Shown: positions 14,027 to 23,130, counted from the first letter of the stretch. The stretch is DNA of 48,595 nucleotides from SIG587 sp045649505 (GCA_045649505.1 JAZRQA010000089.1:1-48595); one strand, 5' to 3'. Notes: generated by a model from the sequence alone, not told the origin. A program made the numbers and translations.

Positions 14027-15759
14027 TTTATACTAAGTTTAATTTCAGGTTCAAACACCCTGTCGGTCTTATATAGAATATAATCCTTGTCCATCTTACC
14101 CATTACTGTGGAAATAATCGGCTTACCGCTTAAAGTGTGTAAAGCGTTGTCTATAAGGTCGGTAACAGTTTTTTTGCCGGGACTTTCACTTTGGCGCAGG
14201 TAAATACTTTCATCTTCAAAAACAAATTTTAGACATCTTGTGCAGGGGGTTTCAAGAAAATGCAGGAAAACTAAAAAAACAGTTTGCCCATATTCATTTT
14301 CGGCAAAGCGGCAGGTTGTGCTCACAAGGTAACTGTCATTGTCAAAAACAAGCTCGGTTTGCTTAGCCCTTGTAAGGTCAAGGGGCAGCGTATGTTGAGC
14401 ATTATGCTCATTATATTCCATAAATAAACCGTTTTTATTTTCTTTAAACGAAATGCTTTCAAGTCCACAGGAGTAATTGTTATGCGCCGCCTGTAGTACC
14501 ATAGGTAAAAGCCCGATGCAGTTTGTGGTGTCGGTGGTTAAGATTTTGTCCCTGATTTTTTTTAGCTTTTCTTGGTCATTATTTCTTTTAAAAATTTTAG
14601 CGAACAGTGAGGTTTTTTTTACGGTATATTTAAGAGTGTCGGTAAACCGTAGCATAGCTTTAAAATCCTTAGGTGTGCTCGGTAGCTTATCGGGAAGGTC
14701 TTTATCAAATAGGTCAAGAGCCAGTGAATAATAACTGCTTCGCTGAAAAAGCTCATCACAGCCCGCAAAACTTACAATAACAACTCCGTTATCCTTAAAG
14801 CCGAGGCAATTCTGCCCGAACATCCCGTTAAACAAAAAGGTGTTTGAGTTCCGGCCTACCCACATTTGATAACCATAGTCAAATGCGCCGCAGGATTTCG
14901 GGGTAGAAACTTTAAAGGAGGTGGCGGCGGTAATATAAGCTTCGCTGATAATTTGTTTACCGTTCCATTCTCCGCCGTTTAACACAAGTGTACCTATCTT
15001 TAACACATCGTAAGGGCTTATATAAAGCCCCCAGCCGCCCTTTTCTATCCCATTAGGACATTTTTCCCAGTGGTAGTCGGTTATATTTAGGGGAGCAAAA
15101 AGCTTTTTGTCAAGATAATCCTTAAAACTCATACCCGTAACACGGTGAAGCACTGCCGCAAGCATATAGGTGTTAAGGCTGTTGTAATTGAATTTTTTGC
15201 CCATATCCACGGTGCCCGAACGCAAAAAGCTGCGCACCCAGTCGGAATCGGTCATACATTCAAGCTCGTTAAACTGAACACCGCTTTGCATTGTAAGCAG
15301 ATGGTGTACGGTAAGCTCTTTAAGTTTCATCCTGATAATAGGATTACAAAGGTCGTGAAAAATATCTATTATCCTCGTATCGTGGGAGATGAGTCCCTCG
15401 TCGATTGCAATACCCACAGCAAGGCTCACAACGCTTTTGCAAAGTGAAAAGGTTGCTTTGTGCACATCAAGCCTTTGTGTACCGAAAGTGGCCTCGCAGA
15501 ATATTTTACCGTGCCTGCTCATAATTATGCTGTGCATATGAAGGCTCTTATCGCTACTAAGTGTGTCAAGGAAGCGGGTAATACTTAAGCTGCTTATACC
15601 CACCTCCTCAGGCGCACAGCGTTTGAATGAGGTGTCGGCTTTTAACGGTCGGAATGCGGGCTTTTCGTGTTTATGTGGAATAATAGGCTGTGTTGGCTTA
15701 TTTTTATCACCCATACGCCCAAGCAGTATGGCGGCTTTGTTAAGATTTGATATATTCAT
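14023..15759 (-). CDS. Serine hydrolase, beta-lactamase/penicillin-binding-like family
   Basis: A 578-residue protein with a beta-lactamase/esterase-type hydrolase domain (about residues 55-340) and a C-terminal extension of about 230 residues that I cannot assign. The nucleophile motif is SLCK (Ser105, Lys108). The second motif is YNS around Tyr192 (FNYNSLNTYML). The GLYISPYDVLKIGTLVLNGG block is typical of NylB/EstB-like members. No signal peptide or membrane helix is apparent, so it is probably cytoplasmic, arguing against a classic beta-lactamase. The ATG follows AGGGG. It lies downstream of secD-secF on the same strand but is separated by a hairpin. The substrate is unknown. Confidence 0.85.
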   Translation of the reverse strand: MNISNLNKAAILLGRMGDKNKPTQPIIPHKHEKPAFRPLKADTSFKRCAPEEVGISSLSITRFLDTLSSDKSLHMHSIIMSRHGKIFCEATFGTQRLDVHKATFSLCKSVVSLAVGIAIDEGLISHDTRIIDIFHDLCNPIIRMKLKELTVHHLLTMQSGVQFNELECMTDSDWVRSFLRSGTVDMGKKFNYNSLNTYMLAAVLHRVTGMSFKDYLDKKLFAPLNITDYHWEKCPNGIEKGGWGLYISPYDVLKIGTLVLNGGEWNGKQIISEAYITAATSFKVSTPKSCGAFDYGYQMWVGRNSNTFLFNGMFGQNCLGFKDNGVVIVSFAGCDELFQRSSYYSLALDLFDKDLPDKLPSTPKDFKAMLRFTDTLKYTVKKTSLFAKIFKRNNDQEKLKKIRDKILTTDTTNCIGLLPMVLQAAHNNYSCGLESISFKENKNGLFMEYNEHNAQHTLPLDLTRAKQTELVFDNDSYLVSTTCRFAENEYGQTVFLVFLHFLETPCTRCLKFVFEDESIYLRQSESPGKKTVTDLIDNALHTLSGKPIISTVMGKMDKDYILYKTDRVFEPEIKLSIK

Positions 15760-15789
15760 AGATTGCCCCTGTCTGTGAATTTGAAGTTT

Positions 15790-15824
15790 AAATGCGGAAG
15801 GCAGGTGCCCTCCGCATTTATTTT
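15790..15824. terminator. Hairpin between secF and the serine hydrolase gene
   Basis: A 14-bp stem with one mismatch (AAATGCGGAAGGCA against TGCCCTCCGCATTT). The best T-run is on the plus strand. On the minus strand, where secF reads, the tail is only TTTAAACTT, so termination may be partial. Confidence 0.6.
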
Positions 15825-15859
15825 AACCAATATTTGTTAATTAAGTATAAACAAATGAA

Positions 15860-16786
15860 TTATTTTTTCTTGGCACCTTTGTTTTTCCAAATAACCCATA
15901 TAGGACCTGAGATAAACAAGCTTGAAATAGTACCCGAAACAAGACCTGCAGCCATAGGAATTGCAAAGCTTCTAAGTGATGTAAGACCATGCAGTTCCGA
16001 AACAACCACAATGGTAAATACCGCAATAATTGTAGTAGCGGTTGTAATTATGGTACGCTTCATAACGGAATTGATGCTATCATTCACAAGTTCACCTATA
16101 GTTTTATCGGGATACAGACGGCGGTTCTCACGCACACGGTCGTAGATAACGATGGTATCGTTAAGTGAGTAACCGAGAATGGTGAGTACAACGGCCATAA
16201 AGTTGGAGTCAATCTGTAATCCGAATACGGTACAGGTAAAGAATGCAATCAAAACGTCAAGTATAAGTGCAATAAAAGCAGTAATTGCAGCCGATACACC
16301 GCCTATTTTGCGGAAGCGCAATCCAATATAAATAACAACAAGTATTGCGGCAAACAAAACTGCAACCATTGTTTTTACAAAGAAGGCGGTAGCAACCGAG
16401 GGGCTTACTGAGGTAGAGTCATAAAGCGAAGGCTTGTTATCGGCAAAATCCTTTTCAAGAGCCTCGGTAAGCTTTTGCTGAGTCTGAGCATCAATGCTGT
16501 TTCTTCCTGCAAATGAAAGTGTAACGGTTTTTGTATCGCCAGCTAAAGCGGTACTCTGGGTTACGGTAACCGCAGCCTTAGTAACACCCTTTATGGTTTT
16601 TTCAACCTTTTCGGAGGAAATTTCCCCCGTGTAGGAGTAGGAAATTCTTGTTCCGCCCTTAAAGTTAATATCAAGATTAACACCGAAAATAGCGGTGAGA
16701 ACGATACATACTACCATAATAATTGCGTAGGCAATAAGTACGGGCTTGAAGGTTTTATTGAAATCAATAGTCTTATTCTTAAACAT
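15860..16786 (-). CDS. secF: Protein translocase subunit SecF
   Basis: SecF pairs with SecD to use the proton or sodium gradient to pull secreted proteins through SecYEG. The 308-residue protein has the first membrane helix (about 15-35), the family signature NLDINFKGGTRISYSY, a periplasmic-side domain (about 45-130), and five more C-terminal helices with the conserved GYSLNDTIVIYDRVRENRR. Its ATG overlaps the secD stop by eight bases (ATGTTTAA) and has GGAGGTGTG as ribosome site inside secD, so translation is coupled. Identification is certain. Confidence 0.97.
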   Translation of the reverse strand: MFKNKTIDFNKTFKPVLIAYAIIMVVCIVLTAIFGVNLDINFKGGTRISYSYTGEISSEKVEKTIKGVTKAAVTVTQSTALAGDTKTVTLSFAGRNSIDAQTQQKLTEALEKDFADNKPSLYDSTSVSPSVATAFFVKTMVAVLFAAILVVIYIGLRFRKIGGVSAAITAFIALILDVLIAFFTCTVFGLQIDSNFMAVVLTILGYSLNDTIVIYDRVRENRRLYPDKTIGELVNDSINSVMKRTIITTATTIIAVFTIVVVSELHGLTSLRSFAIPMAAGLVSGTISSLFISGPIWVIWKNKGAKKK

Positions 16787-18176
16787 TTTTCACACCTCCG
16801 TAAAGCCAGGGCTTGCGTAAAAACTTAAACTGAGATACGCTCTTAAGCATAAGCTTTGAAGCAAGAACACCCATTATAAGGTTGAATATAACACCTATTA
16901 AAAGTGTGTAACCGAAAGAATAGATAGATCCTGTTATGGAGGAACCGAACCAGGTCATTAAGGGGGAGAATATCTTGGCAAATATGCTGTCAGGAGTACC
17001 AAAGGCACCCATAAGCACAATCGATACAAGCACTATGGTAATATTACCGTCAAGTATTGCGCTCCAGCTATTATTAAAGCCTGCGTTAATTGCGCCGTCT
17101 ATCGTTCTGCCGTTTTTGAATTCATCCTTAATACGCTCAGCGGCAATAACATTAGCGTCAACACCAACACCGATTGAAAGAATAATACCTGCAATACCGG
17201 GGACCGTGAGTGTAAAGCTGTCGACACCGGGGAAGAAGCCCGACATACAGGCTATAGAGCCCGCCAACTGACCTAAAAGGGCAATAGATGCAATCAAACC
17301 TGGAAGTCTGAACAAAATTATCATGAGTATGCATATAAGTACAAAAGCAATGGAGCCTGCGATTAACATAACATTAAGCGCATTGGAACCGAGGGTAGGT
17401 GAAATGACCTGAAGCTTTGAATCGTCAACAGTCAGCGCAAAGGGAAGCGAACCGGCGTTTATTTTATTGGCAAGTTCGGTTGCTTCTTTGGCGTCTGCCA
17501 TACCATCAATGGTTGCATGGTCGGAATTTATAGCCTCTTTAACATTTGGAGCGGATATCATTGTATCATCCATCCAGATAGAAATGGTGCTTCCAACAAG
17601 CCTTGCGGTAGCTTCGGCAAACTTGGCTTTACCTTGAGCGGTAAAGGAAAGATTAACTACATACTCGTAGGAGCCGTCATCATTTTGCATATATCCGGCT
17701 TCAGCCTTTTCAATATCATCGGCACCCTTAAGAAGAACCTTATCCTGAGTCTGTCCCTCGCAGAAGGTCAGCAAAGCGGTCTCGCCCAACTCCTGAACGG
17801 CAGCGGCAGCATCAAAATCACTTTCATCTGCAGCCCAAGGGAAACGGACTATTATTTGGTGGTTCTGAGAGTCGGTATAAACCTCGCTATCGGTAATGTT
17901 GTTGTTTACAAGACGGGTTTCAATAATCTCCTTGGCTGCTGCCATATCATCATCGGTAATATCGGCATCGGTTTTATCGGGAGAGAACACCGCTTCAACA
18001 CCACCGCGGATATCGATACCCCAACGGATATCCTCAGCACCCTTTATATAAAGATTACGAGTGTCGCCGTAATAATTATCAACACCGAAAAAGGCGGTGT
18101 AAGCCAAAGCGAGAATGAGCACAAGCACAATAAAAAATACCGGCTTACGCACGCGCTTGGATTTCTTGGATTTCAT
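16779..18176 (-). CDS. secD: Protein translocase subunit SecD
   Basis: SecD is the larger subunit of the SecDF translocation motor. The 465-residue protein has an N-terminal helix after a Lys/Arg-rich start (MKSKKSKRVRKP), then DIRWGIDIRGGVEAVF, a P1-type extracytoplasmic domain (about 40-270), and six membrane helices with GVDANVIAAERIKDE. A TTG 15 bases upstream (18191) would place the start inside the ribosome site; ATG 18176 with GGAGG eight bases before is preferred. Separate secD and secF are less common in Bacilli, where they are fused. The promoter overlaps the stop codon of the upstream aminotransferase. Confidence 0.97.
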   Translation of the reverse strand: MKSKKSKRVRKPVFFIVLVLILALAYTAFFGVDNYYGDTRNLYIKGAEDIRWGIDIRGGVEAVFSPDKTDADITDDDMAAAKEIIETRLVNNNITDSEVYTDSQNHQIIVRFPWAADESDFDAAAAVQELGETALLTFCEGQTQDKVLLKGADDIEKAEAGYMQNDDGSYEYVVNLSFTAQGKAKFAEATARLVGSTISIWMDDTMISAPNVKEAINSDHATIDGMADAKEATELANKINAGSLPFALTVDDSKLQVISPTLGSNALNVMLIAGSIAFVLICILMIILFRLPGLIASIALLGQLAGSIACMSGFFPGVDSFTLTVPGIAGIILSIGVGVDANVIAAERIKDEFKNGRTIDGAINAGFNNSWSAILDGNITIVLVSIVLMGAFGTPDSIFAKIFSPLMTWFGSSITGSIYSFGYTLLIGVIFNLIMGVLASKLMLKSVSQFKFLRKPWLYGGVKNV

Positions 18177-18213
18177 TGTAACATCCTCCAAAACTTACAA
18201 AATTTCAAAATAT

Positions 18214-18242
18214 ATTATACTATTTTTCAAACCCTTAGTCAA
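18214..18242 (-). promoter_or_regulatory. Sigma-A promoter of secD-secF
   Basis: On the minus strand: TTGACT (18242-18237), a 17-bp spacer, TATAAT (18219-18214). It starts one base after the stop codon of the upstream aminotransferase gene. Confidence 0.8.
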
Positions 18243-19517
18243 CTAATCTTTTAACAGCTTCTCAAGGCAGGCATATTTAACTGCTATGCACAGAACGTTG
18301 GAAGCAGCTTTAATTTGAGAAACCGAAGGATAGGAGGGCGCAATGCGTATTACCGTATCCTTTTCGTCTTTGCCGTAGGGGAAGGGAGCCCCCGCGGGAG
18401 TGAGAATCATTCCAACCTGCGCGCAAAGGTCAACAACTCGTCTGGCGCAGCCCTCCATTACGTTAAGACAAATAAAATATCCGCCTTTAGGATTGGTCCA
18501 GTGCGCAATACCGGTTCCCGAAAGCTGAGTGCCAAGCTCATCAAGCACCGCCTCAAACTTGGGCCTTAAAATCTCGGCGTGCTCTGCCATATGCTTTTTA
18601 AGTGCGTCGATATCATCAAATGCTCTGGCATGGCGCAACTGATTTAATTTATCAGGACCTATTGTTTGAAAGCCCATACGCTTTTTAAGCGTTGCAACGT
18701 TTTCGGGGCTTGCTGCTTCGGCGGCTACGCCCGCACCGGGAAAGGTTATTTTAGAGGTCGAGGTAAAAATTATCGGCAGATTGGGGTTGCCCGCCTTTAC
18801 ACATTCATCGTAAAGGTTTAACAGCTTATCACCCTCGGGATACAGGTCATGGATAGCATATGCATTATCCCACATAATACGAAAATCCCTTGCGGCGGGT
18901 TTCATATTTGCAAGGCGGCGCACCACGTCATCACTGTAGGTTATACCTTGAGGATTAGAATATTTGGGAACACACCATATGCCCTTTACCTTCTCATCCT
19001 TTATAAGCTCCTCGACAATATCCATATCGGGACCGTCTTCCTTGCAGGCAACGGGAATCATTTTAATTCCGAAATACTCGGTAATTGCAAAGTGGCGGTC
19101 ATAACCGGGAACGGGGCATAAGAATTTGACTTCACCCTGCCTCATCCAAGGGCCGCAGCCAAAACCGTGTGTCATTGCCTGAGATATGGTATCAAACATC
19201 ATATTAAGGGAGGAGTTGCCACCAACAATAATCTGTTCGGGACTTAGCTCCAATATCTGCGCAAAAAGCTCCTTAAGCTCGACAAGTCCGTCAAGGCCGC
19301 CGTAGTTTCGGCAATCGGTACCTGTGCGGTTTTTAAAGCCAGAATCGTTGCCTACCAGGTCGAATATACGGTTGCTTACATCCATCTGGTCAAAGCCGGG
19401 CTTACCCCTTGACATATCGAGTGAGAGGTTAAGTGTAACAAGGTGGCGGAAATCCGCTTTAACCTTGGCAAATTCACCCTCAAGCTCCTCACGGGTCAAA
19501 TCTAAATAGTTGCTCAT
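18243..19517 (-). CDS. Aspartate aminotransferase-type PLP enzyme (PF12897-like)
   Basis: A 424-residue fold-type-I aminotransferase. The sequence MSRGKPGFDQMD, GGNSSLNMMFD and the active-site lysine K256 in STSKITFPGAG, together with WDNAY (PLP Asp217, Tyr220), match the aspartate aminotransferase subgroup known from Corynebacterium and common in Firmicutes. It probably interconverts aspartate and 2-oxoglutarate with oxaloacetate and glutamate. The ATG follows AAGGAGGAATATT. It has its own promoter and stops just before the secD promoter, so it is probably a single-gene unit. Subgroup assignment is from memory of motifs. Confidence 0.88.
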   Translation of the reverse strand: MSNYLDLTREELEGEFAKVKADFRHLVTLNLSLDMSRGKPGFDQMDVSNRIFDLVGNDSGFKNRTGTDCRNYGGLDGLVELKELFAQILELSPEQIIVGGNSSLNMMFDTISQAMTHGFGCGPWMRQGEVKFLCPVPGYDRHFAITEYFGIKMIPVACKEDGPDMDIVEELIKDEKVKGIWCVPKYSNPQGITYSDDVVRRLANMKPAARDFRIMWDNAYAIHDLYPEGDKLLNLYDECVKAGNPNLPIIFTSTSKITFPGAGVAAEAASPENVATLKKRMGFQTIGPDKLNQLRHARAFDDIDALKKHMAEHAEILRPKFEAVLDELGTQLSGTGIAHWTNPKGGYFICLNVMEGCARRVVDLCAQVGMILTPAGAPFPYGKDEKDTVIRIAPSYPSVSQIKAASNVLCIAVKYACLEKLLKD

Positions 19518-19548
19518 AATATTCCTCCTTAGGAAACTTAACTAATAT

Positions 19549-19577
19549 ATAATAATATAAAATAAAGCATTTTTCAA
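19549..19577 (-). promoter_or_regulatory. Sigma-A promoter of the Asp-type aminotransferase
   Basis: On the minus strand: TTGAAA (19577-19572), a 17-bp spacer, TATTAT (19554-19549). Confidence 0.6.
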
Positions 19578-19638
19578 GTATATAAAATATATTTTTACCA
19601 AATTTTAAAAATTACATCATTATATGGGTGATAAATTC

Positions 19639-19667
19639 TTGACAGAGTATAGATATAGTGGTAGAAT
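19639..19667 (+). promoter_or_regulatory. Sigma-A promoter of rny
   Basis: TTGACA (19639-19644), a 17-bp spacer, TAGAAT (19662-19667). Transcription would begin near 19674, leaving a 5' leader of about 160 nt before the rny start at 19837. Confidence 0.8.
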
Positions 19668-19696
19668 AATAAAGTAAATTGGGTTATTTTGTTTTG

Positions 19697-19820
19697 CTGT
19701 AAATTCTTTTGAGGGGAATACTGAATTTCGGCAAAAGAACAGTAATTTAATAATTGCCGGGGCAAAACGGTTCCCCGTTTAGAGTGAGTTTGCTCTACTG
19801 AAAACCGTATTTTATATAGG
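19697..19820 (+). promoter_or_regulatory. Structured 5' leader of rny (hairpin plus possible pseudoknot)
   Basis: This fills most of the 319-bp gap between the aminotransferase and rny. TTCTTTTG (19704-19711) pairs with CAAAAGAA (19732-19739). CGGGG (19758-19762) pairs with CCCCG (19773-19777). The loop of that stem, ACGGTT (19767-19772), is complementary to AACCGT (19803-19808), giving a pseudoknot geometry around a small TAGAG/CTCTA hairpin. No known riboswitch was recognised. Confidence 0.45.
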
Positions 19821-19836
19821 AGGTGCATTTAGCAAA

Positions 19837-21390
19837 ATGCCGGATTATTTAAAGTATGTTATCTTCGGCGCCATCGCTTTAGTGCTTGCCATAATTGGCT
19901 TTGCCATTGGCTGTGCCTACCGCCGCAAATCGGCTGAGTCATCCATCGGTTCTGCCGAGCAAGAGGCAAAGCGCATTTTGGGCGATGCTATCAAAAATGC
20001 CGAAACAAAGAAGAAGGAGCTTCTTATTGAAGCAAAGGACGAAATCTTTCAGATGCGTCAGGAAACCGATAAGGACCTGAGGGAACGCCGCAGTGAGGTG
20101 CAGCGTCAGGAGCACAGGCTTCAGCAGAAGGAGGAATCCCTTGACCGCAAGATAGAAAATCTTGAGGCTAAGGAGGAAAAATTGGCAAAGCGTGCCAAGG
20201 ATATTGAGGAAAAGATTGAGGAATGCGAAAAGATAAAGCGCAGTCAGCTTGAAATGCTTGAGCGCATCTCAGGTTTTTCCAAGGAACAGGCTAAGGAACA
20301 CCTGCTTAAAATGCTTGATGGTGATCTTACCCACGAAAAGGCGGTAAAAATTCTTGATTTTGAACAGAAAACTAAGGATGAAGCCGACAAGATTGCAAGA
20401 GAGATTATAGGTCACGCTATTCAGCGTTGTGCGGCTGACCATTCTTCCGAAATAACCGTTTCTGTTGTGGCTTTGCCCAACGATGAGATGAAGGGAAGAA
20501 TAATCGGCCGTGAGGGTAGAAATATCCGTGCCCTTGAAACTGCTACGGGCGTTGATCTTATTATTGACGATACGCCTGAGGCTATAACCCTTTCGAGCTT
20601 TGACCCTGTTCGCAGGGAAATTGCCCGCATAACCCTTGAAAAGCTTATTCTTGACGGAAGAATACACCCTGCAAGAATTGAGGAGACCGTTGCTAAGGCT
20701 ACCGCCGAGGTTGAGGCTACAATAAAACAGGAGGGTGAGCGCGCCATGATTGAGGCGGGCGTTCACAACCTGCATCCTGAGCTTGTACGTTTGCTTGGAA
20801 AACTGCGTTATCGCACAAGCTACGGTCAGAATGTTCTTAAACACTCTATGGAGGTTTGCCATATATCGGGCCTTATCGCGGCTGAGATGGGTGCTGATAT
20901 TGCTCAGGCAAAGCGCGCAGGCCTTCTCCATGATATCGGTAAGGCACTTGACCACGAGCAGGAGGGTACCCATATTCAGCTCGGCGTTGAGGCTGCAAGA
21001 AAGTGCAAGGAAAGCGACGCTGTTATTCACGCTATCCACGCGCACCACGGTGAGGTTGAGGCTAAAACGGTTGTTGCCTGTATAGTGCAGGCGGCCGATG
21101 CCATCTCTGCCGCCCGTCCCGGTGCACGTCGCGAGAATATTGAAAACTATATCAAGCGTCTTGAAAAGCTTGAGGAGATTGCGAATTCGTTTAACGGTGT
21201 TGAGCGCTCCTTCGCTATTCAGGCGGGTAGAGAGGTTCGTATAGTGGTCAAGCCCGAAATGGTGTCTGATGACCAGATGGTACTCATTGCCCATGATATC
21301 GCTCAGCGAATCGAGAATGAACTTGAGTATCCGGGCCAGATTAAGGTAAATCTTATACGCGAAAACCGCGTATCCGATTATGCCAAATAA
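19837..21390 (+). CDS. rny: Ribonuclease Y
   Basis: The membrane-bound endoribonuclease that starts mRNA decay in many Firmicutes. Order of parts: N-terminal membrane helix (about 5-27), long charged coiled coil (about 35-150), KH RNA-binding domain with GRIIGREGRN (220-229), HD catalytic domain with H336, H342, HD (365-366) and D421, and a C-terminal domain ending VRIVVKPEMVSDDQM...YPGQIKVNLIRE. The 517-residue length is normal. The ATG is 13 bases after GGAGG, longer than usual. The long, foldable leader suggests post-transcriptional control, possibly by RNase Y itself. A terminator follows after 10 bp. Confidence 0.98.
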   Translation: MPDYLKYVIFGAIALVLAIIGFAIGCAYRRKSAESSIGSAEQEAKRILGDAIKNAETKKKELLIEAKDEIFQMRQETDKDLRERRSEVQRQEHRLQQKEESLDRKIENLEAKEEKLAKRAKDIEEKIEECEKIKRSQLEMLERISGFSKEQAKEHLLKMLDGDLTHEKAVKILDFEQKTKDEADKIAREIIGHAIQRCAADHSSEITVSVVALPNDEMKGRIIGREGRNIRALETATGVDLIIDDTPEAITLSSFDPVRREIARITLEKLILDGRIHPARIEETVAKATAEVEATIKQEGERAMIEAGVHNLHPELVRLLGKLRYRTSYGQNVLKHSMEVCHISGLIAAEMGADIAQAKRAGLLHDIGKALDHEQEGTHIQLGVEAARKCKESDAVIHAIHAHHGEVEAKTVVACIVQAADAISAARPGARRENIENYIKRLEKLEEIANSFNGVERSFAIQAGREVRIVVKPEMVSDDQMVLIAHDIAQRIENELEYPGQIKVNLIRENRVSDYAK

Positions 21391-21397
21391 AAAACAT

Positions 21398-21432
21398 AAA
21401 AGGGTGCTCTGCAAATGTAGAGCACCTTTTGT
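21398..21432 (+). terminator. Rho-independent terminator of rny
   Basis: A stem GGTGCTCT/AGAGCACC extended by a G-U and A-T pairs (AAAGGG with CCTTTT), eight-base loop, ends in TTTTG. The rest of the 285-bp gap up to 21676 is AT-rich and holds the promoter at 21586-21614; I see no gene in it. Confidence 0.85.
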
Positions 21433-21585
21433 ATCACTATAGCTGTTTATGCTTTGATAATTTTAATCAACAGGTAAATAAACAAACCCGCCTAACTCTT
21501 ATGAAGGAAGACGAAGCAATTTACCTTAGATAAGGGTATATCACAAAAAGTATTAAAATGTTATATTATTTTTAGTTTTTTTGGG

Positions 21586-21614
21586 TTGACATTTTTACAT
21601 ATATACTTTAAAAT
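21586..21614 (+). promoter_or_regulatory. Sigma-A promoter of the oxidoreductase gene
   Basis: TTGACA (21586-21591), a 17-bp spacer, TAAAAT (21609-21614), about 60 bp before the ATG. Confidence 0.75.
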
Positions 21615-21675
21615 AAAAATAAGCCTATATATAGGTAAAAAACACAAAATTTCCTTAAAACAGGGGGAGAAAATT

Positions 21676-22800
21676 ATGGCAAACGAAAAGAAACTGCGTA
21701 TTGGTATTATCGGTACAGGCGGTATAGCAAAAGCACACGTTAGAACATATCTCAAACAACCCGATGTTGAGATTGTTGCAGGCGCAGACCTTATTCCCGG
21801 CAAAGCAAGAAAATTTTTCGATAATTTTGAACTTGAAAATGCTCTTGACTTCGTCGATTACAAAGAGATGCTTGATACCGTTGAGCTTGATGCAGTAAGC
21901 GTATGTACATATAACTGCACCCATGCTGAGTGTACAATCTATGCACTGGAAAAGGGCCTTCATGTTCTTCTTGAAAAGCCTATGACAGTTACTTTGGACG
22001 AGGCTATTGAGATCTGTAAGGCAGAAAAGAAGAGTGGTAAAATAGTTTCCGTTGGCTTCCAGCCCCGTTTTGACCTTAATATGCAGATGATAAAGAAAGT
22101 AGTTCAGTCAGGTGAGCTTGGTGACATCTATTACATTCAGACAGGCGGCGGTCGTCGTCACGGTATTCCTGTAGGTTGGTCCACCACCTTTATCGAAGAG
22201 GATAAAGCGGGATTGGGCGCACTTGGTGATATCGGTTGTTATTCTCTTGACCTTGTTCTTAACGCTATCGGCTATCCGAAGCCCCTTACCGTTACAGGTA
22301 CTTCTACAGGTCTCTTCGGTAAGAAGGTTGAATCCTATGCGAACGAGGATCCTGAGACTGCTGAGCGTGCTGCAAAGCTGTTCGGAGTTGACGATTTCGC
22401 TTCCGCTTATATTCGTCTTGAGGGCGGCATAATTATTGACTTCCGTATTGCTTGGTATATGCATCTTGACAGCCCTGGTGATACCATTATAATGGGTACC
22501 AAGGGTTCACTTCGTGTTCCTTCTACCGAATGCTGGAACGGCTCCTTTAGCAGACCTCTCAAGGTTTACCACGATCTTGCAGGGAAGCCCGTTATGACCG
22601 AGATTCCGCTTATTAAAGCAGATCCCGATGCTCCCGACCTGTGGCACAAGAAGATTCGTTCCTTCCTTGACGCCATTCATACAGGCGGTAAGTCACCTGT
22701 TCCTACAAGTGAAATTATCTACAATCAGGCTATACTTGACGGTATCAATCGTTCAAGCAAGCTCGGTCACGAAGTAGAAATTGAGATTCCCGAGTTTTAA
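21676..22800 (+). CDS. Gfo/Idh/MocA family NAD(P)-dependent oxidoreductase
   Basis: A 374-residue dehydrogenase of the sugar/inositol/glucose-fructose oxidoreductase superfamily. An N-terminal Rossmann fold carries GTGGIA (13-18). The substrate/cofactor motif LEKPMTV follows (about residues 100-106), then the C-terminal alpha/beta domain with GDIGCYSLDLVLNAIG and the active-site region. The frame extends upstream to 21586, but only ATG 21676 has a ribosome site (AGGGGGAGA). It is transcribed alone, with no transporter or sugar operon alongside, so the substrate is unknown. Codons are strongly biased (CTT, GTT, GGT), suggesting high expression. Confidence 0.9.
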   Translation: MANEKKLRIGIIGTGGIAKAHVRTYLKQPDVEIVAGADLIPGKARKFFDNFELENALDFVDYKEMLDTVELDAVSVCTYNCTHAECTIYALEKGLHVLLEKPMTVTLDEAIEICKAEKKSGKIVSVGFQPRFDLNMQMIKKVVQSGELGDIYYIQTGGGRRHGIPVGWSTTFIEEDKAGLGALGDIGCYSLDLVLNAIGYPKPLTVTGTSTGLFGKKVESYANEDPETAERAAKLFGVDDFASAYIRLEGGIIIDFRIAWYMHLDSPGDTIIMGTKGSLRVPSTECWNGSFSRPLKVYHDLAGKPVMTEIPLIKADPDAPDLWHKKIRSFLDAIHTGGKSPVPTSEIIYNQAILDGINRSSKLGHEVEIEIPEF

Positions 22801-22803
22801 TTA

Positions 22804-23130
22804 CTAAAAAATAAAGAAAAACGCTCCTAACGGGTGTGCGCCATAGTGAGAAATTGCCCAAAAACGGCGCTTTTTCCGTAATAATGCGTTAAAAAGCCAC
22901 GGTACGCGTCAGCGTTACCGCGGCTTTTTGCCTTTTCTTACAAAAAAATCATCCGTTTTTGGGTGCGTTGCAGTTTTGTAGGGATAAATTTGTTTTCAAA
23001 GCGAAGATGAAAAACGCAGTAATACTGTCGTATTATAAGGCTTTTCAGCAAGATTTGGGGCAAATTTACCCGAAAAACCAAATTTTCACTATGGCGCGCA
23101 CCCGAAAGAGCGTTTTTCTTGCTTTTTAAG
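22804..23130. mobile_element. Non-coding ~0.33-kb element with ~50-bp imperfect terminal inverted repeats (MITE-like)
   Basis: This fills most of the 411-bp gap between the oxidoreductase and copA. Its left end (22804-22855) and right end (23081-23130) are imperfect reverse complements. The shared blocks are AAGAAAAACGCTC, CGGGTG and GCGCCATAGTGA, separated by short mismatches. No open reading frame or transposase is visible, and no clear target-site duplication. A central hairpin with T5 (22891-22929) looks like a terminator. A small non-autonomous transposable element or REP-like intergenic repeat is the best reading. No second copy occurs in this window. Confidence 0.65.
22891..22930 (+). 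terminator. Terminator-like hairpin inside the inverted-repeat element
   Basis: AAAAAGCC pairs with GGCTTTTT and CGGTA with TACCG, around one mismatch, followed by TTTTTG. It may end the oxidoreductase transcript. Confidence 0.6.

Noticed and set aside
14023..15759. Serine hydrolase as an antibiotic-resistance beta-lactamase
   Set aside because: No signal peptide, a long C-terminal extension and a NylB/esterase-like motif pattern argue for a different hydrolase role.
20269..21414. A 381-codon open frame antisense to rny
   Set aside because: It lies opposite a certain, strongly coding gene, has no ribosome site and no recognisable domain, and arises from the codon bias of rny.
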